Source: Methylobacterium cerastii (GTDB taxonomy: Bacteria > Pseudomonadota > Alphaproteobacteria > Rhizobiales > Beijerinckiaceae). Taken from it: 64,000 nt of DNA. The notes under the pieces were generated by a model. The model was not told where the DNA came from. It ran no database searches and saw nothing but the letters and a program-made list of their open reading frames with translations. Position 1 is the stretch's first letter. Every line of letters begins with the position of its first letter. The stretch spans positions 45,742-109,741 of the forward strand of contig NZ_BPQG01000056.1 in the NCBI RefSeq assembly GCF_022179125.1, written 5' to 3'. Positions 35,976 through 44,950 of this stretch are shown here, piece by piece. The position numbers and the translations under genes were made by a program.

Positions 35976-36296
35976 TTGCAGGTACTCGTTCGCGACAACA
36001 ACGTCGATCAGGCGCTCCGCGTCCTCAAGAAGAAGATGCAGCGCGAAGGCATCTTCCGCGAGATGAAGCAGCGCAAGGCCTATGAGAAGCCTTCGGTGCG
36101 CAAGGCGCGCGAGAAGGCCGAGGCCGTCCGTCGCGCCCGCAAGCAGGCCCGCAAGACCGCGATCCGCGAGGGCCTGATCGCCGCCCCTAAGCCGAAGCCC
36201 CGTTTCGGCGCCGGCGGCCCCCGTCGTCCCGGCTTCCCATCGATGACCCCGTCGGCTCCGGCCGGTGGCGCTCCGGCGGCCCCCGCCGCCGAGTAA
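35976..36296 (+). CDS. rpsU: 30S ribosomal protein S21 (TTG start, extended C-terminus)
   Basis: This S21 of 106 residues is longer than the usual ~70 because of a C-terminal Pro/Ala/Gly tail (from about residue 72, [13 protein letters not shown]). The core is typical: [20 protein letters not shown], then [18 protein letters not shown] and a run of Arg/Lys/Ala. S21 binds the 30S platform near the 16S 3' end and helps initiation. The TTG at 35976 follows AGAGGA by about 11 bases and no ATG is nearby, so the rare start looks real. A strong terminator follows 40 bp after the stop. Confidence 0.93.
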   Translation: MQVLVRDNNVDQALRVLKKKMQREGIFREMKQRKAYEKPSVRKAREKAEAVRRARKQARKTAIREGLIAAPKPKPRFGAGGPRRPGFPSMTPSAPAGGAPAAPAAE

Positions 36297-36335
36297 GTCG
36301 ATCCGGGCCGCGAGGCCCGTCGATCGCGATCCTCG

Positions 36336-36371
36336 AAAAAGCCCGGCCGCGCATGCGGGCCGGGCTTTTTT
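36336..36371 (+). terminator. Rho-independent terminator after rpsU
   Basis: aaaaagcccggcc (36336-36348) pairs perfectly with ggccgggcttttt (36358-36370) across a 9-nt loop, and a T tract follows. This is a classical intrinsic terminator, active from the plus strand and likely also from the minus strand because the stem starts with five A. Confidence 0.93.
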
Positions 36372-36448
36372 CGTGCGCCGAAGGATGTTCGATCCCGTGA
36401 GATCGCGGACGACGCGTTCGGCGCCGTCCGGGTCGATCGAGCGAACGC

Positions 36449-36841
36449 TCAGGCGGCGCGGGCGGCTTCCGTCGCGTGCTCGGCCTGGACCAGCACGTCG
36501 AGGGCGCGCCACGGCTTCTGCATGAACACCGCTTGCGCCGGCATCCGCGCGTCGCCGCCGGCATCGTAGCCCGAGGTCACCACCACCCGCACGTCCGGCC
36601 AGCGGCGCTCGACGGTGCTGGCGAGCGCGAGCCCGTCCATCGCGCCGGGCAGACGGATGTCGGCGAAGAGCAGCGCGACGGTGACGTCGTCGCGCTCCAG
36701 AATCGAGATCGCGGCCTCCGCGCTGTCGCAGGCGATCACCCCGAGGTCCGTCTCCTCCAGCACGGCGGCGGCGAGGTTGCGGACCGCGGCATCGTCCTCG
36801 ACGACCAGGGCGACGGGACAGGGGGAGGGGGCGCGGTCCAT
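36449..36841 (-). CDS. Single-domain response regulator
   Basis: This 130-residue protein is one receiver domain. The acidic pocket is VVEDDAAVR, the phosphoacceptor is Asp61 in FADIRLPGAMDG, and the late Lys is in FMQKPWRALD. It has no output domain, so it acts as a phosphate intermediary or by protein binding, like CheY/FixJ-receiver types. The start ATG at 36841 sits behind AAGGAGGTCCC, a near-perfect ribosome site, which sets it clearly against a longer open frame. No kinase is adjacent. The free HPt or the PAS hybrid kinase are possible partners by inference. Confidence 0.88.
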   Translation of the reverse strand: MDRAPSPCPVALVVEDDAAVRNLAAAVLEETDLGVIACDSAEAAISILERDDVTVALLFADIRLPGAMDGLALASTVERRWPDVRVVVTSGYDAGGDARMPAQAVFMQKPWRALDVLVQAEHATEAARAA

Positions 36842-37176
36842 GGGACCTCCTTCGCGAGATGTGAGGATGCGGTGATGCCTGACGGGCGGTGCGGCCTCGT
36901 GGCGAGCCGCTGATTCCCGATTCAAGCATGCTGCGCCGTCCGAAGCCGGGTAACAAGCGTCGGATTTCGTCTCATGCGCATGCCTGCCTTGCGACCGGTT
37001 TGGCGAGGATCCGTTCGGGACCGCACGAACTCTGTGTATGGTGCGGTGCGTTAGCGAACTGTTCACCATCGACATCTAAATGTTACGGTTCGGCGACGGC
37101 GCGGGACCGGGTTTGCCCGACAGGCAAATCCGGTGCGTTTCGCGGCCGTGCGATCAGCGAGAGGTTGGTCCCAAGC
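36842..37176. other. 335-bp divergent region before the glutamine amidotransferase gene
   Basis: This holds the promoters of the response regulator (minus) and the amidotransferase gene (plus). A hairpin ggg-tttgcc / ggcaaa-tcc with a 5-nt loop (one G-T pair) lies at 37109-37131, 46 bp before the start at 37177. TTAGCGAACTGTTCA near 37052 is a loose CtrA-like match. No gene was recognised. Confidence 0.4.
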
Positions 37177-37968
37177 ATGTGCCGCTTCCTGGCCTATAGC
37201 GGCGAGCCGGTTTTTCTCTCGGATCTCGTCTGCGCGCCCACCCACTCGCTCGTGCACCAGTCGCTGCACGCCGAGCAGGGGAAGACCGAGACCAACGGCG
37301 ACGGCTTCGGCCTCGGCTGGTACGGCGAGCGACCGGAGCCGGGCGTCTATCGCGACATCTTGCCGGCCTGGTCGGACGAGAACCTCGTCAACCTGTGCGG
37401 GCAGGTCCGCGCGCGGACCTTCTTCGCCCACGTGCGCGCCTCGACCGGCACGGCGACCGCGCGGACAAACTGCCACCCCTTCGTCAACGGCCGCCACCTG
37501 TTCATGCACAACGGGCAGATCGGCGGATACCTGCGGATCAAGCGCCGCCTCGAGGCGCTGATCCCGGACGCCCTCTACGACGGGCGTCGCGGCAGCACCG
37601 ATTCCGAGGCCCTGTTCCTGCTGGCCCTTGCCAACGGCCTTGCCGAGGACCCGGTCGGCGCCATGGCCAAGACGCTGGCGACCGTGCGCGACCTGATGCG
37701 GGGCGCCGGCATCACCGAGCCGCTGCGCTTCACTGCGCTCCTCACCGACGGCGAGGAGATCTTCGCCTATCGCTGGGCCTGCGATGCGCGGCCGCCGAGC
37801 CTGTACTACCGCCAGACCGAGACCGGGCTGGTGGTGGTTTCCGAGCCGATCGACGGCGCCAAGGAAGGCTGGCAGGTGGTGCCGAAGGGCGGCACGCTGC
37901 GCGCGCGCCGGGGGGGGGCGGTGACGGTGAAGGGTCCCGAGCCGGTCAAGCGCAGCATCACCGCCTGA
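37177..37968 (+). CDS. Class II glutamine amidotransferase (YafJ/EgtC-like)
   Basis: This 263-residue N-terminal-nucleophile amidotransferase domain stands alone. Cys2 is the expected catalytic nucleophile once Met is removed ([12 protein letters not shown]). Other family motifs are [24 protein letters not shown] and [20 protein letters not shown], with STDSEALF later. Such proteins release ammonia from glutamine or hydrolyse gamma-glutamyl bonds; EgtC in ergothioneine synthesis is one member. No egtB or egtD gene is nearby, so ergothioneine is not supported. The start gives Cys2 and is therefore preferred over the long upstream frame. Confidence 0.88.
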   Translation: MCRFLAYSGEPVFLSDLVCAPTHSLVHQSLHAEQGKTETNGDGFGLGWYGERPEPGVYRDILPAWSDENLVNLCGQVRARTFFAHVRASTGTATARTNCHPFVNGRHLFMHNGQIGGYLRIKRRLEALIPDALYDGRRGSTDSEALFLLALANGLAEDPVGAMAKTLATVRDLMRGAGITEPLRFTALLTDGEEIFAYRWACDARPPSLYYRQTETGLVVVSEPIDGAKEGWQVVPKGGTLRARRGGAVTVKGPEPVKRSITA

Positions 37969-38071
37969 CGCGGACATCCGATCGCGTTCGTTCCCCGCTC
38001 CGCCTTGCCCCCCGGGGCGCCGAGGCCGACATTGCCCCCGTCGCCGGCCCTCGCGGCTGGCCGGGCAGGGA

Positions 38072-39517
38072 ATGCAAGCCGACATGTATCCGGACGTGAA
38101 GCTTCACATCGCCGGCGCCTGGGGCGCCGGCTCGGGCGGCGAGACGCTGCCGGTGCTCAACCCCGCCACCGGCGAGACCATCGGGCAGTGCGCGGTCGCC
38201 ACCCAGGACGACCTCGACCGGGCGCTCGAGGCCGCCGCCCGCGGCTTCGCGCAGTGGCGCCGAGTCTCGGCCTTCGATCGCGCCAAGGTGCTGCGCAAGG
38301 CGGCGGACCTGCTGCGCGAGCGCGCCGACGACATCGCCCGCATCATGACGATCGAGCAGGGCAAGCCGCTCGCCGAGGCCCGCGTCGAGACGATGGCCGC
38401 GGCCGACGTCACGGACTGGTTCGCGGAAGAAGGCAAGCGCGCCTACGGCCGGGTGATTCCGCCTCGCGGCGACGGCGTGCTGCAGTTCGTGGTGCGTGAG
38501 CCGGTCGGGCCGGTGGCGTGCTTCACGCCCTGGAACTTCCCGATCAACCAGGCGGTGCGCAAGATCGCCGCCGCGCTCTGCACCGGCAACCCGGTGATCC
38601 TGAAGGGCCCCGAGGACACGCCGGCGAGCTGCGCCGAGCTGGTGCGCGCCTACCTCGATGCCGGCGTTCCGGGCGATTGCCTCGCGCTGGTCTACGGCGA
38701 CCCGGCGACGATCTCGTCGTACCTGATCCCGCATCCGGTGATCCGGAAGATCTCGTTCACCGGCTCGACCGTCGTCGGCAAGCAGCTCGCGGCCTTGGCC
38801 GGCCAGCACATGAAGCGGGCGACGATGGAGCTCGGCGGCCATGCGCCGGCGATCGTATTCGGCGACGCCGACGTCGAGAAGGCGGTGGCGGTACTCGGCG
38901 CCAACAAGTTCCGCAACGCCGGCCAGGTCTGCGTCGCGCCGACCCGGTTCCTCGTCCACGACTCGGTGTTCGACCGCTTCGTCGCGGGCTTCACGGACCT
39001 CGCCGCCAACCTCAAGGTCGGCGACGGGCTCGACCCCGACACGAAGATGGGGCCGCTGATCCACGGGCGCCGTCTTGAGGCGATGGAGTCGCTCGTGGCC
39101 GACGCCAGCGCCCAGGGCGCGACGCTTCGCACCGGCGGCAAGCGCATCGGCAACCGGGGCAACTTCTTCGAGCCGACGGTGCTCACCGACCTGCCGCTCA
39201 CCGCGCGGATCATGAACGAGGAGCCGTTCGGCCCGGTGGCCGCGATCCAGCGCTTCAGCGACGAAGAGGACGCCTACGTTGAGGCGAACCGCCTGCCCTA
39301 CGGCCTCGCGGCCTACGCCTACACCCGCTCGTCGGAGCGGGCGACGCGGGTGTCGAACCGGGTGGAGAGCGGCATGGTCTCGATCAACCACCACGGCATC
39401 GCGCTCCCGGAGACGCCCTTCGGCGGGGTGAAGGAATCCGGCTACGGCAGCGAGGGCGGCACGGAAGCGCTGGACGGCTACCTCGCGACGAAGTTCGTCA
39501 CCCAGGCGAATTTCTAA
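38072..39517 (+). CDS. NAD(P)-dependent aldehyde dehydrogenase, succinate-semialdehyde-like
   Basis: This 481-residue enzyme matches the ALDH superfamily. Catalytic residues are visible: Glu253 in [11 protein letters not shown] and Cys287 in [12 protein letters not shown], with the cofactor region [14 protein letters not shown] and Lys178 before PEDTP, plus GFTGST-like [10 protein letters not shown]. The nearest known group by motif is NAD-dependent succinate-semialdehyde dehydrogenase (gabD), which finishes GABA breakdown. No gabT is near, so the substrate is uncertain. Start codons at 38072 and 38084 are possible; GGCAGGG lies just before the first. Confidence 0.88.
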   Translation: MQADMYPDVKLHIAGAWGAGSGGETLPVLNPATGETIGQCAVATQDDLDRALEAAARGFAQWRRVSAFDRAKVLRKAADLLRERADDIARIMTIEQGKPLAEARVETMAAADVTDWFAEEGKRAYGRVIPPRGDGVLQFVVREPVGPVACFTPWNFPINQAVRKIAAALCTGNPVILKGPEDTPASCAELVRAYLDAGVPGDCLALVYGDPATISSYLIPHPVIRKISFTGSTVVGKQLAALAGQHMKRATMELGGHAPAIVFGDADVEKAVAVLGANKFRNAGQVCVAPTRFLVHDSVFDRFVAGFTDLAANLKVGDGLDPDTKMGPLIHGRRLEAMESLVADASAQGATLRTGGKRIGNRGNFFEPTVLTDLPLTARIMNEEPFGPVAAIQRFSDEEDAYVEANRLPYGLAAYAYTRSSERATRVSNRVESGMVSINHHGIALPETPFGGVKESGYGSEGGTEALDGYLATKFVTQANF

Positions 39518-39545
39518 GGAGCAGGCGGCGCCGACGCCTCGTCCA

Positions 39546-39563
39546 TCCCCCTTCTGCGGGGGA
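39546..39563. terminator. Short hairpin between the dehydrogenase and slyX genes
   Basis: tccccc (39546-39551) pairs with ggggga (39558-39563) across a 6-nt loop, in the 69-bp gap between the convergent ends. It is a likely weak terminator; a similar G-rich hairpin may be dispersed in the genome. Confidence 0.45.
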
Positions 39564-39586
39564 GGGTCGAGGCCGCTCGATCCGGC

Positions 39587-39808
39587 TCAGTAATGCGGCG
39601 GCGGGGGCTCCGCGCCCCCCGTCGCCGCGCGGGCGCCGGCTTCCTCGACGCGCTCGGTCAAGGTGTCCACCTGCCGCCGCAGCCGGTCGATCAGCCGCCA
39701 CTGCTCGGTGATGGTGCGGTTGAGGTCGTCGATCGTCGCGTCCTGCTCGGTCAGGCGCATCTCGAGATGGTCGATGCGCGCGGACTCGCTCGTCGCCGAA
39801 TCGGTCAT
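39587..39808 (-). CDS. slyX: SlyX family protein
   Basis: This 73-residue protein is a short coiled coil typical of SlyX: a central LEMRLTEQDATIDDLNRTI followed by WRLIDRLRRQVDTLTERV, ending in Pro-Pro-Pro-Pro-His-Tyr (PPPPHY), the family tail. The function of SlyX is unclear. Its ATG at 39808 overlaps the end of trhO by 4 bases (ATGA), so it is coupled to trhO. Confidence 0.88.
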   Translation of the reverse strand: MTDSATSESARIDHLEMRLTEQDATIDDLNRTITEQWRLIDRLRRQVDTLTERVEEAGARAATGGAEPPPPHY

Positions 39809-40551
39809 CGCAGCGCCTCCGGCGGATGGTCGGGCCGTTCCGCCAGCGCCGGCCCCAGCGCGATGCGGCCGTCGAAGACGAAGCAGTCGCCGGTCCAGCG
39901 GCTCTCGGCCTCCGGCACGGCCTCGAGGTACTTCAGGATGCCGCCCTTGAGCAGGTGGACGCGGGCGAACCCGCAGGCCGCGAGGTAGGCGCCCGCTTTC
40001 TCGCCGCGGATGCCGCCGGTGCAGAACAGGGCGAGTTCGGCCGCCGGATCGAGGGTCTCCGCGAAATCGCGAAAGTCGCCGAAGCGCGTCAGCCCGGGAT
40101 CGACCGCGCCCGCGAACGTGCCGAGCGCCACCTCGAAGCGGTTGCGCGTGTCGACCGCCACCACGCCGGGCCGGTCGAGCAGGGCGTTCCACGCCTCCGG
40201 CGCGACATAGGTTCCAACCCACGCGGAGGGATCGGTGGCGCCGCCGTCGAAGGTCACGATCTCGGGCTTGAGCTTCACCTTCATCCGCGCGAAGGGCGGC
40301 GCCTCCGCCGTCGACAGCTTGCGTTCGAGCCGGTCGAGGCGGCCGTCGAACAGGTCGGGCCCGTTCAACGCAGCGAGGAACGCGTCGATCGCCTCGGCCG
40401 ACCCCGCGACGGTGCCGTTGATGCCTTCGCGAGCCAGCAGCAGCGTGCCCGTGAGGTCGAGGCGCCGGCAGACGCGTTCCAGGGCCGGGGCCAAGGTGGC
40501 GGCATCCGGGAGGGCGACGAACTGATACAGGGCGGCGACGGTGTGGGGCAT
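39805..40551 (-). CDS. trhO: Oxygen-dependent tRNA uridine(34) hydroxylase TrhO (YceA/rhodanese)
   Basis: This 248-residue protein has an N-terminal acylphosphatase-like domain (LYQFVALPDAATLAP ... LLAREGINGTVAG) and a rhodanese domain with Cys177 in ALFCTGGIRGEKA. TrhO makes 5-hydroxyuridine at position 34 of some tRNAs before carboxymethoxylation. Length and both signatures fit. The start ATG at 40551 is right at the edge of the AT-rich islet. It is operonic with slyX. Confidence 0.93.
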   Translation of the reverse strand: MPHTVAALYQFVALPDAATLAPALERVCRRLDLTGTLLLAREGINGTVAGSAEAIDAFLAALNGPDLFDGRLDRLERKLSTAEAPPFARMKVKLKPEIVTFDGGATDPSAWVGTYVAPEAWNALLDRPGVVAVDTRNRFEVALGTFAGAVDPGLTRFGDFRDFAETLDPAAELALFCTGGIRGEKAGAYLAACGFARVHLLKGGILKYLEAVPEAESRWTGDCFVFDGRIALGPALAERPDHPPEALR

Positions 40552-40727
40552 GGCGCGGGTTTAGCAGGCTTCAACTGCGCAGGAAGCTTCCTTTTGAAAC
40601 CGTCTCCTGCGACGGGTCCGGAATTTAACAGGGTTTCGAATCAGGCCAACAATCCCGTTAGTAGGAAAGTTCACTCGAAAAATGAACTGTCATATGCGAT
40701 GGTGAGAGGTGGCCAAGGAGTATTGAT

Positions 40728-41110
40728 GTGACCAAAAATCGATCTCTAGATCAATATATCGGAAATACTCGTTTAAAGGTCAGGTGATTACAATTTAGAT
40801 TTTCTCTATTAAGAGATCATATTCAAATAAAAGAACATGATCCTAATCAGCCCCGAACTCCAGCGGGGGACTCAAATGGTGGAAGGTGGGTTGGACGTGA
40901 TGACAGTCGATCTATCACGGTCGATCAGAAGCCGATCTTTAATAGCCGATATGCTTCGCCGGCAAAAAACCCTGAGAAGTACTGCGATGATCAATATAAA
41001 CGAGAAGTTTTCAATGTAAAATGGTAGGGCTAAGAGGTTGTTACGCACAGGCGATGGTGGGGCTAGTGGCTTGCGAGCAAGGAAAAACAATTCCGCCCCT
41101 AAATTATTGA
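40728..41110 (+). pseudogene. Decayed gene (in-frame TGA and -1 frameshift), GGRW-linker protein
   Basis: A GTG at 40728 behind AAGGAG (40715-40720) starts a frame that meets TGA at 40785 (codon 20). The same frame then continues through RDHIQIKEHDPNQPR and PAGDSNGGRWVGR, a linker typical of proteins with a GGxW motif, and through KNPEKYCDDQYKREVFN. Near 41015 one base appears to be missing; in the next frame the text goes on as CKMVGLRGCYAQAMVGL and CEQGKTIPPLNY, to a TGA at 41108-41110. With both lesions repaired it is one ~127-residue protein with a conserved-looking Cys-rich end. The frame start and both lesions are inferred from the sequence alone. The family I recall is annotated as hypothetical in Rhizobiales. 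The DUF6968 gene follows 4 bp after the final stop. Confidence 0.7.
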
Positions 41111-41114
41111 GGCT

Positions 41115-41453
41115 ATGATGTTGATAGCAACCAGACTGATTACGCTTATTCAGAATTCGGACAAAATTCAAGTCGAGGTCCGTTTATTTGCACCTACAAA
41201 AGAAGAGGCTGATTGGATTTGTCGGTACGAAATCGACTGGCCCTCTGCTCGAAGGTCTAGTTTTGCTGCAGGATTAGATTCAATGCAAGCTATTTATCTA
41301 GCGCAGCAGAAAATTGGAATCGATATATATATGAGTAATCATCACGCTAAAGGTAGTATTTATTGGCAAAAACCCAACTCCGGGTATGGTTTTCCCGTTC
41401 CAAAAAATGGCCGCGTTTTTCTTGTCGGAGAAGATAAACTATTCGATGGATAA
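41115..41453 (+). CDS. DUF6968-like protein in the AT-rich islet
   Basis: This 112-residue small acidic-basic mixed protein has no signal or membrane helix. The stretch VEVRLFAPTKEEADWICRYEI, followed by SFAAGLDSMQAIYLAQQKIG and SGYGFPVP, resembles proteins I recall as DUF6968. The frame is open without lesions, in contrast to the gene before it, 4 bp away. ATG codons at 41115 and 41118 are both possible; TTGAGG lies directly upstream. It could be the immunity-type partner of the broken gene, but this is inference from order only. Confidence 0.65.
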   Translation: MMLIATRLITLIQNSDKIQVEVRLFAPTKEEADWICRYEIDWPSARRSSFAAGLDSMQAIYLAQQKIGIDIYMSNHHAKGSIYWQKPNSGYGFPVPKNGRVFLVGEDKLFDG

Positions 41454-41478
41454 AGTACAAATTTGCGGGGGCGCCCGG

Positions 41479-44400
41479 TCAATGCGCCTCCTCCCAGTTC
41501 CCCGCCGCCCGCGCCTCCACCACGAGCGGCACGTGCAGCGTCAACGCAGGCGCGGGCGCCTCTTCCATGATCCGCTTGATCACCGGGATCGCGCGGTCCA
41601 CCTCGTCCGCGTTCGTCTCGAACACCAGTTCGTCGTGCACCTGCAGCAGCATGCGCACGTTCAGGTGCTCGGCGACGAGCGCCGCCTCCATCCGGGTCAT
41701 CGCCCGGCGGATGATGTCGGCGGCGGTGCCCTGGATCGGGGCGTTGATCGCCTGGCGCTCGACGCTGGCGCGCTCGGACGGGTTGTTGGAGCGGATCTGC
41801 GGGTAGTGGCAGACGCGGCCGAACAGCGTCGTCACGTAGCCCTTGTCGCGGCAGATCTTCTTCGTGGTGTCGATGTAGTCGCGGATGCCGGGGAAGCGCT
41901 CGAAATACTGCTTGATGAACAGGCTCGCCTCCTCGCGCCCGATGCCGAGGCGGTCGGCCAGCCCGAAGGCCGAGATGCCGTAGATGATGCCGAAGTTGAT
42001 GGTCTTGGCCCGGCGCCGCAGGTCCGGCGTCATGTCCGAGAGCGGCACGCCGAACATCGCGCTGGCGGTCGCCGCGTGGATGTCGATGCCGTCGGCGAAG
42101 GCTTGGCGCAGCTGCGGGATGTCGGCCATGTGGGCGAGCAGGCGCAGCTCGATCTGGCTGTAGTCGGCCGAGATCAGGCGGTTGCCCGGGTCGGCGACGA
42201 AGGCGCGGCGGATGCGGCGGCCCTCCTCGGTGCGGATCGGGATGTTCTGCAGGTTCGGGTCCGACGAGGACAGCCGGCCGGTGGTGGTGGCGGCCAGCGA
42301 GAACGAGGTGTGCACCCGGTTGGTGTCGCGGTCGGCGTGCTCCTGCAGCGAGTCGGTGTAGGTCGACTTCAGCTTGGCGAGCTGGCGCCAGTTGAGGATC
42401 TTCTTCGGAAGGTCGTGCCCCGCTTGGGCCAACTCCTCCAGCAGCGTCGCCGGCGTCGCCCACTGGCCGGACGGCGTCTTCTTGGCGCCGGGCAGGCCCA
42501 TCTTGCCGAACAGGATGTCGCCGATCTGCTTCGGCGACGAGACCTGGAAGCGCTCGCCGGCATCCTCCTGGATCTCCTCCTCCAGCCGCGCCAGGATCTG
42601 CGAGAAGTCGCCCGACAGCCGCGAGAGCATGTTGCGGTCGACGCGGATGCCGTGCTGCTCCATCCGGGCGATCACCGCGATCAGCGGCCGCTCCAGGGTC
42701 TCGTAGACGGAGAGCCGCCGCTCGGCGACGAGGCGCGGCTTCATCATCCGCCACAGGCGCAGCGTCACGTCGGCGTCCTCGGCCGCGTAGGCGGTGGCGC
42801 GGTCGAGCGGCACACGGTCGAAGGTGACCTTGGCCTTGCCGGTGCCCGCCACGTCCGAGAAGGTGATCGGCTGGTGGCCGAGATGGCGCTTGGCGAGCTC
42901 GTCCATGCCGTGCCCGCCCTTGCCGGCATCGAGCACGTAGGAGATCAGCATGGTGTCGTCGCACGGGGCCACGGTGATGCCGTAGCGCTGGAACACGAGC
43001 CAATCGTATTTCAGGTTCTGCGCCACCTTGAGGACGCTCGCGGCCTCGAGCAGCGGCTTCAGCCGGTCGAGCGCGGCCCCGCGGTCGACCTGCGACGGCA
43101 GCGGCTCGACGAGGTCGGAGGCCTTCGCCCCGCCGCCGAACAGGTCGTCTGCGTTCGGCGCGGCTTCGACGGCGCGGACGTGGGCGAGCGGGATGTAGGC
43201 GGCCCGCCCCGGCGCGACGCAGAGCGAGACGCCGACGAGGTTGGCGTGGTGCGCATCGAGCGAGTCGGTCTCCGTGTCGACCGCGATCACCCCGGCCTCG
43301 TGCGCTTCCGCGATCCAGGCATCGAGGTGTTCGAGCGTGAGGATCGTCTCGTAGGCGCTGGTGTCGAACGGCTTGCTCGCCTCCGCCGCGCGCGCCGCGA
43401 CGAGGGTCGAGGGCGACGGATCGGACGGGCCGCGGGCCTTCGGCGCCGCATCCGGCAGGCCGAATTCCGCGAAGGGATCGACCTCGGCGCCACCCTCTGC
43501 GCCCGTCGCGGCGTCGGCGAAGGGTGCGTCGTCGGCCTGGACATGGCCTGGGAGCAGGCGCGGGTCGGGCTTCACCGCCTCCGGGTCGACGTGCAGCATC
43601 GCGGCGATGCGCCGGGTCAGCGTGTTGAACTCCATCGCCTTCAGGAAGCCGACGAGCCGTTCCGGGTCGGGCTTGGGCAGGCGCAGGTCGTCGAGCGCCA
43701 CCGGCACGTCCACGTCCTCGACCAGCGCCACGAGCCGGCGCGAGAGCCGTGCCTGCTCGATGCCGGCCAGCAGCGTCTCCCGGCGCTTGGGCTGCTTGAT
43801 CTCGCCCGCCCGCTCCAGCAGCTGCTCCAGGCTGCCGTATTCCTTGATCAGGGCGGCTGCGGTCTTCAGGCCGATGCCGGGGACGCCCGGCACGTTGTCG
43901 GAGGTGTCGCCGATCAGCGCCAGCGCGTCGCCGATCTGGTTCGGCTGCAGGCCTTCCCACTTGGCGACGATCGCCGCCTCGTCGAGGTTGCGCTCCGGGC
44001 GGTGGCCGGGCTTGCCCTTCGAGCCGGATTCGAAGTCGTAGAACCGCACCAGCGGCCCGACGAGCTGCATCAGGTCCTTGTCGGACGAGACGATGATGAC
44101 GCCCGCGCCCCGCGCCTCGGCCTGCCGGGCGTAGGTGGCGATCAGGTCGTCGGCCTCGTAGCGCTCCATCTCGATCGCGTGCAGGCCGAAGGCGCGCACC
44201 GCGTCGCGCATCAGCGGCATCTGCCGCTTCAGGTCGTCCGGCGCATCGGGGCGGTGGCCCTTGTAGTCGGGGAAGAGCTCCTTGCGGAACGAGCCCTCCG
44301 ACTTGTCGAAGACGATGCCGAGATGCGTCGGGCAGATGCCGGCGGCGCCCTCCTGCACGAACTGCGCGATCTTGGTGCAGAACAGCCGCACGGCGCCGGT

Positions 44401-44547
44401 CGGCAGCCCGTCGGACGGCCGGAAGTTGAACTTTTCCGGCTGGTTGATCGCCTGGAAGTAGGCCCGGAAGATGAACGACGACCCGTCCACCAGGATCACC
44501 TGATCGCCGGGGCCGACAGGTGATGATGTTGGACTGTCGGCGGTCAT
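41479..44547 (-). CDS. polA: DNA polymerase I
   Basis: This is a 1,022-residue replicative repair polymerase with all three domains. The 5' nuclease (~residues 15-310) has LVDGSSFIFRAYFQ and GDTSDNVPGVPGIGLKTA. A 3'-5' exonuclease is intact (DTETDSLDAHHANL, later NLKYDWLVF). The polymerase domain has TTTGRLSSSDPNLQNIP, SADYSQIELRLLAH, AKTINFGIIYG and LLQVHDELVFE. It removes RNA primers and fills repair gaps. The ATG at 44547 gives MTADSPTS before the nuclease. The gene ends right at the AT-rich islet, so the insertion did not damage it. Confidence 0.97.
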   Translation of the reverse strand: MTADSPTSSPVGPGDQVILVDGSSFIFRAYFQAINQPEKFNFRPSDGLPTGAVRLFCTKIAQFVQEGAAGICPTHLGIVFDKSEGSFRKELFPDYKGHRPDAPDDLKRQMPLMRDAVRAFGLHAIEMERYEADDLIATYARQAEARGAGVIIVSSDKDLMQLVGPLVRFYDFESGSKGKPGHRPERNLDEAAIVAKWEGLQPNQIGDALALIGDTSDNVPGVPGIGLKTAAALIKEYGSLEQLLERAGEIKQPKRRETLLAGIEQARLSRRLVALVEDVDVPVALDDLRLPKPDPERLVGFLKAMEFNTLTRRIAAMLHVDPEAVKPDPRLLPGHVQADDAPFADAATGAEGGAEVDPFAEFGLPDAAPKARGPSDPSPSTLVAARAAEASKPFDTSAYETILTLEHLDAWIAEAHEAGVIAVDTETDSLDAHHANLVGVSLCVAPGRAAYIPLAHVRAVEAAPNADDLFGGGAKASDLVEPLPSQVDRGAALDRLKPLLEAASVLKVAQNLKYDWLVFQRYGITVAPCDDTMLISYVLDAGKGGHGMDELAKRHLGHQPITFSDVAGTGKAKVTFDRVPLDRATAYAAEDADVTLRLWRMMKPRLVAERRLSVYETLERPLIAVIARMEQHGIRVDRNMLSRLSGDFSQILARLEEEIQEDAGERFQVSSPKQIGDILFGKMGLPGAKKTPSGQWATPATLLEELAQAGHDLPKKILNWRQLAKLKSTYTDSLQEHADRDTNRVHTSFSLAATTTGRLSSSDPNLQNIPIRTEEGRRIRRAFVADPGNRLISADYSQIELRLLAHMADIPQLRQAFADGIDIHAATASAMFGVPLSDMTPDLRRRAKTINFGIIYGISAFGLADRLGIGREEASLFIKQYFERFPGIRDYIDTTKKICRDKGYVTTLFGRVCHYPQIRSNNPSERASVERQAINAPIQGTAADIIRRAMTRMEAALVAEHLNVRMLLQVHDELVFETNADEVDRAIPVIKRIMEEAPAPALTLHVPLVVEARAAGNWEEAH

Positions 44548-44584
44548 GGCGCGCGGGTGTCTCGAAGAATGGGAGGGAGATGGA

Positions 44585-44950
44585 TTAGGCCGGCGAAGAC
44601 CGATCGGCCTCGAGTTCGGCGCGGCAGACCACGGCAATCTCCGTCAGCGGCTGGTGGACGGTCTTCCACACGATGTCCAGCGCGACGCGGTGATAGGCGT
44701 GGCGGTAAAAGTTGCCCGTATCTGCGATGTTCTGCCAGGGAATGTGCGGATGCCGGGCCTTGAATGCGGCGCCTCGGCGCCGGCTCGCCTCGGAGACGAT
44801 CTCGATGCAACGGATCACTGCGTAGCTCGTCCGCAGGTCGGTGGCGAAGGCTTCGAAGGACATGCCGTCGATGAAGTTGCGGGCGGCCTGAGCGTCGTCG
44901 AGGATGTCGACGCAGGCGTCGGATTCGCGCTCAGAAAGCACGGATGGCAT
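44585..44950 (-). CDS. HepT-like (DUF86) protein, toxin-type partner
   Basis: This 121-residue helical HEPN-type protein belongs to the DUF86/HepT group, RNases of type VII toxin-antitoxin pairs. The usual RX4-6H motif is altered: the end reads GNFYRHAYHRV (Arg83, His84, Tyr86), where aligned relatives have RNxxxHxY. Either a variant motif RHxY is used or activity is lost. It overlaps the upstream nucleotidyltransferase gene by 20 bp, the normal order (MntA then HepT). It lies just upstream of polA on the same strand. Confidence 0.78.
   Translation of the reverse strand: MPSVLSERESDACVDILDDAQAARNFIDGMSFEAFATDLRTSYAVIRCIEIVSEASRRRGAAFKARHPHIPWQNIADTGNFYRHAYHRVALDIVWKTVHQPLTEIAVVCRAELEADRSSPA

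Larger units (their letters stand above)
40600..41470. other. AT-rich islet between trhO and polA, sign of transfer
   Basis: This ~870-bp stretch is clearly lower in G+C than both neighbours and uses A/T-ending codons (for example the DUF6968 gene). It holds a decayed gene and an intact one. No direct repeats, tRNA or transposase remains were found at its edges. Base use unlike the host suggests acquisition from elsewhere and decay after arrival. Confidence 0.7.

Noticed and set aside
40837-41019. Plus-strand 60-codon frame from ATG 40837
   Set aside because: It is in another frame than the GGRW/IPPLNY text and yields no recognisable sequence.
40872-41171. Minus-strand 99-codon frame in the AT-rich islet
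   Set aside because: It overlaps the decayed gene, whose plus-strand text has family-like motifs. The minus frame has no ribosome site or motif.
40600-41470. Insertion sequence or prophage remnant
   Set aside because: No transposase or integrase text, terminal inverted repeats or target duplication were found at the islet edges.
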